NCBI GenBank assembly: GCA_958295665.1
Contig: OY282558.1
Span: 62,360,789 to 62,424,788 of the forward strand
DNA length: 64,000 nt
Direction of reading: 5' to 3'
From: Tipula vernalis
Lineage: Eukaryota; Arthropoda; Insecta; Diptera; Tipulidae
The notes beneath the pieces were generated by a model, which was not told the DNA's origin, did no database searches, and saw nothing but the letters and a program-made list of their open reading frames with translations. This document shows, piece by piece, positions 61,701 through 64,000 of the stretch (the stretch's first letter is position 1; each line of letters begins with the position of its first letter). Both the position numbers and the translations under genes were made by a program.

Positions 61701-64000
61701 TTGATTGACAAGGCAAAAACGTAACAATTTGGTGACAGCGGTGGGATTGTGAATAAAAAGATAAAGAAAATGATTCTCAACGAATTAAAAGTTCCAGAAT
61801 TAAAGAAAGAACTTGAGAAACGGGGTTTGGCTACTGATGGTAGTAAATCAACTTTACAAGTGCGACTACGTGACGCCATGGAGAAAGAAGGGTTAGACGC
61901 AGATCAACATGATTTTGGAGAGAAAGTAACGGATGCAGCAACCGTAGAGCAGAAAGAAGGAGATAAACAACCGTCAGCCGAAACAACACAACCACCATCT
62001 GGAAGTTTCGATTTGTCGCAGTTAATAGCTGCTATGAACCAGATGACAGGACAGATGAGTCTAATGAAACAACAAAACGAACGACAGCTAGGAGAAATTA
62101 AAAATCAAATGGCGCAACAAGCAGTGCAGTCAAACCAAGAAATGAAACAACAAATGGAGACTATAAATCAGTCAAACCAAGAAATGAAACAACAAAGAGA
62201 GGAAATTAAAGACCAAATTATAGATGGTCAAAAGAGAATGGACGAGAAACTTCTCGAATTATCTACTAACATACACGGCGAAGTGGAGAAGCTGCAAATA
62301 GAGATTCAACAGGTTGACTAAAAATTAGAAACGGAAGTCCAAATGATCAAAGCGGAAGTTAAACGTCTCGAGAAAGAGCTGATTGACGTCAAAGCAAGTG
62401 GAACAACGGCGCAAGTGGTACAAACCGTTCAATCAGTTAAGTTAAAACCACCAAACTTCGACGGTACAACATCTTTCGGCATTTTCAAATTTCAATTTGA
62501 AACGGCAGCCAATCAAAACCGTTGGAATGATGAACATCTTGTCGCAGCGTTAATAGTGGCCCTTAAAGGTGAAGCAGCGGAGGCCTTACAAACAATTCCG
62601 GAAAAAGATCGCAACAGTTATCTCGAAATTATGAAGGCGCTGGATCGGAAGTACGGCAGTGACCACAAGCGGGAAATCTTTCGTATGGAATTGAAAAGCC
62701 GCTATCAAAAGGGAGGAGAATCGCTACAGGAATTTTCATCGGCAATCGAGCGATTAGTACATCTGGCACATATCAGTACATCGGCTGATTATATGGAAAG
62801 GCTAAAAATTGACGCATTCATTGACGGCATTCGAGATCCAGAGACACGCAGGGCGGTGATGTTGTCACCTAAAGCAACCTTCGCGGAAACCGTTGCATTT
62901 GCGTTGACGATCGAGGCTGTGCAGAACTTTACAAGACCGTCATTATTTAGGCGCCAAATGAACTCAGACAAGAACGGCATCAGGGAGCGAATGGTACCGA
63001 AAGGCGGAAGAGGCAGGCTTAGGTGTTGGAAATGTGACAAGTTGGGTCACATCTCAATGGACTGTCGGAGTGTTATACAGAAAAAGATGAGATCGCCACC
63101 TTTTATGCGGACAAACGCCGAACGGTCGGGACAAAGGTCTAAAAGCAGCGAGCGAAGATGTTGGGTATGTAACAGGATTGGTCACATCTCGCGAGATTGT
63201 TTGGAAGCAAGAGGAAAGCGGCACGGATCACCATCTTCCGTGGAAAGAGCACGAAGAGGAGAGCAGGAATCGAATAAGCGGATGGCAACAGTCGGTATAG
63301 TGGAAAGGTTAGAAGTCAGTTTGAAGGAACCGAAGTTGGCTTCACCGTCTGGTTGCCCCATAACATTCATCCCTGTTACGAGTGAAGCACAAGGCGGAAG
63401 CAGCATCACAGTTAGGGGCGGTGTTGATGGGAGGAGGTGTATTATTACGCTGGATACCGGAGCAACCCACAGAATTGTTCGGAAAGATTTGATCGCAGGA
63501 GCAGTGCAGCTAGTTGATTGGTTAAAATTAAGAATGGCAAATGGGGAGAGTGCAATGATTAAAGGGGAAAAAAAACGTGAGCATAAGGATCGGCGAAACT
63601 CTTTTCCCACACGAAGTTCTGGTCGCAGACATTGTGGACGAGGTTATTTTGGGAACGGACTTCATGAGGATGAATGGCTTTGTGTTGGATTTTGGACGAG
63701 GAATATTGAGCAGCGATAACATCGAGCTGAATCTTAAATTTAACGATACGGATGTGACAGTAAGGCGAGTAACAATCAGTCATTGCGAGGAGCTGCCATC
63801 GAAATCTGAAACAATTGTTGAGGAAACCAAAGAACACCAGGTTAAGTAGACATTGGATAAGAAGGGCCGAGTTGTGTGAGGTAGAGTGCGAATGTCGGGC
63901 GACTGGATGAGAGCTCGATGTGCCATACGGGCAAATGGCCAGGGATTACACGAGGGGCAATTGGTGTGGCTTCACAACTCGCAACAAAAGAAGGGGGATT

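Overview
The window is eukaryotic and almost certainly insect. It has AT-rich intergenic DNA, short GT-AG introns (53 and 66 bp), a divergent chemosensory ionotropic receptor gene, a retinol-dehydrogenase-like SDR gene, and many insect-type retroelements (LOA/I-group, R1-like, Jockey/CR1-like LINEs; Ty3/Gypsy and BEL/Pao LTR elements; mariner, Tc1 and PIF/Harbinger relics). A dipteran fits best; this is inferred from gene and transposon types only. No tRNA, rRNA, CRISPR array or bacterial-style operon was seen.

Layout. 1-7468: satellite array of 182-bp monomers and 130-bp deletion variants, in higher-order repeats of 1173 bp and 753 bp. 7964-9801: two-exon ionotropic receptor gene (minus). 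10359-11792: single-exon gene for a 477-aa low-complexity protein of unknown function (minus). 13220-25412: retroelement block holding a decayed LOA-like LINE, an R1-like LINE in two pieces, a decayed Gypsy element, and a 4.7-kb LOA-like LINE inserted in the Gypsy with a 14-bp target duplication. 26612-27142: small two-exon gene of unknown function. 27946-32000: nearly intact Jockey/CR1-like LINE (minus) with PHD-like and CCHC zinc fingers in ORF1. 34778-36590: decayed PIF/Harbinger, LINE and Tc1/mariner pieces. 36600-46080: a BEL/Pao element carrying a LINE (13-bp duplication), which carries an anonymous ~956-bp insert (8-bp duplication), which carries a solo Gypsy LTR (4-bp duplication). 47188-48157: two inverted-repeat elements. 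48910-49767: SDR gene. 50690-51260: mariner relic. 53521-53985: a perfect hairpin and a short retroposon. 55553-59051: a second copy of the LINE family found at 39-45 kb, opposite orientation, 12-bp duplication. 61219-64000 (runs off the end): Gypsy-type LTR element with an LTR matching the solo LTR, a gag with an N-terminal SAP-like motif, a broken protease, and a deletion that removes reverse transcriptase and most of integrase.

Only four loci look like host genes: the receptor, the 477-aa protein, the small spliced gene and the SDR. They are unrelated in function and show no shared regulation. The strongest result is the insertion chronology, read from target duplications and from host reading frames that resume on the far side of each insertion. 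The most unusual coding feature is the SAP-like gag.
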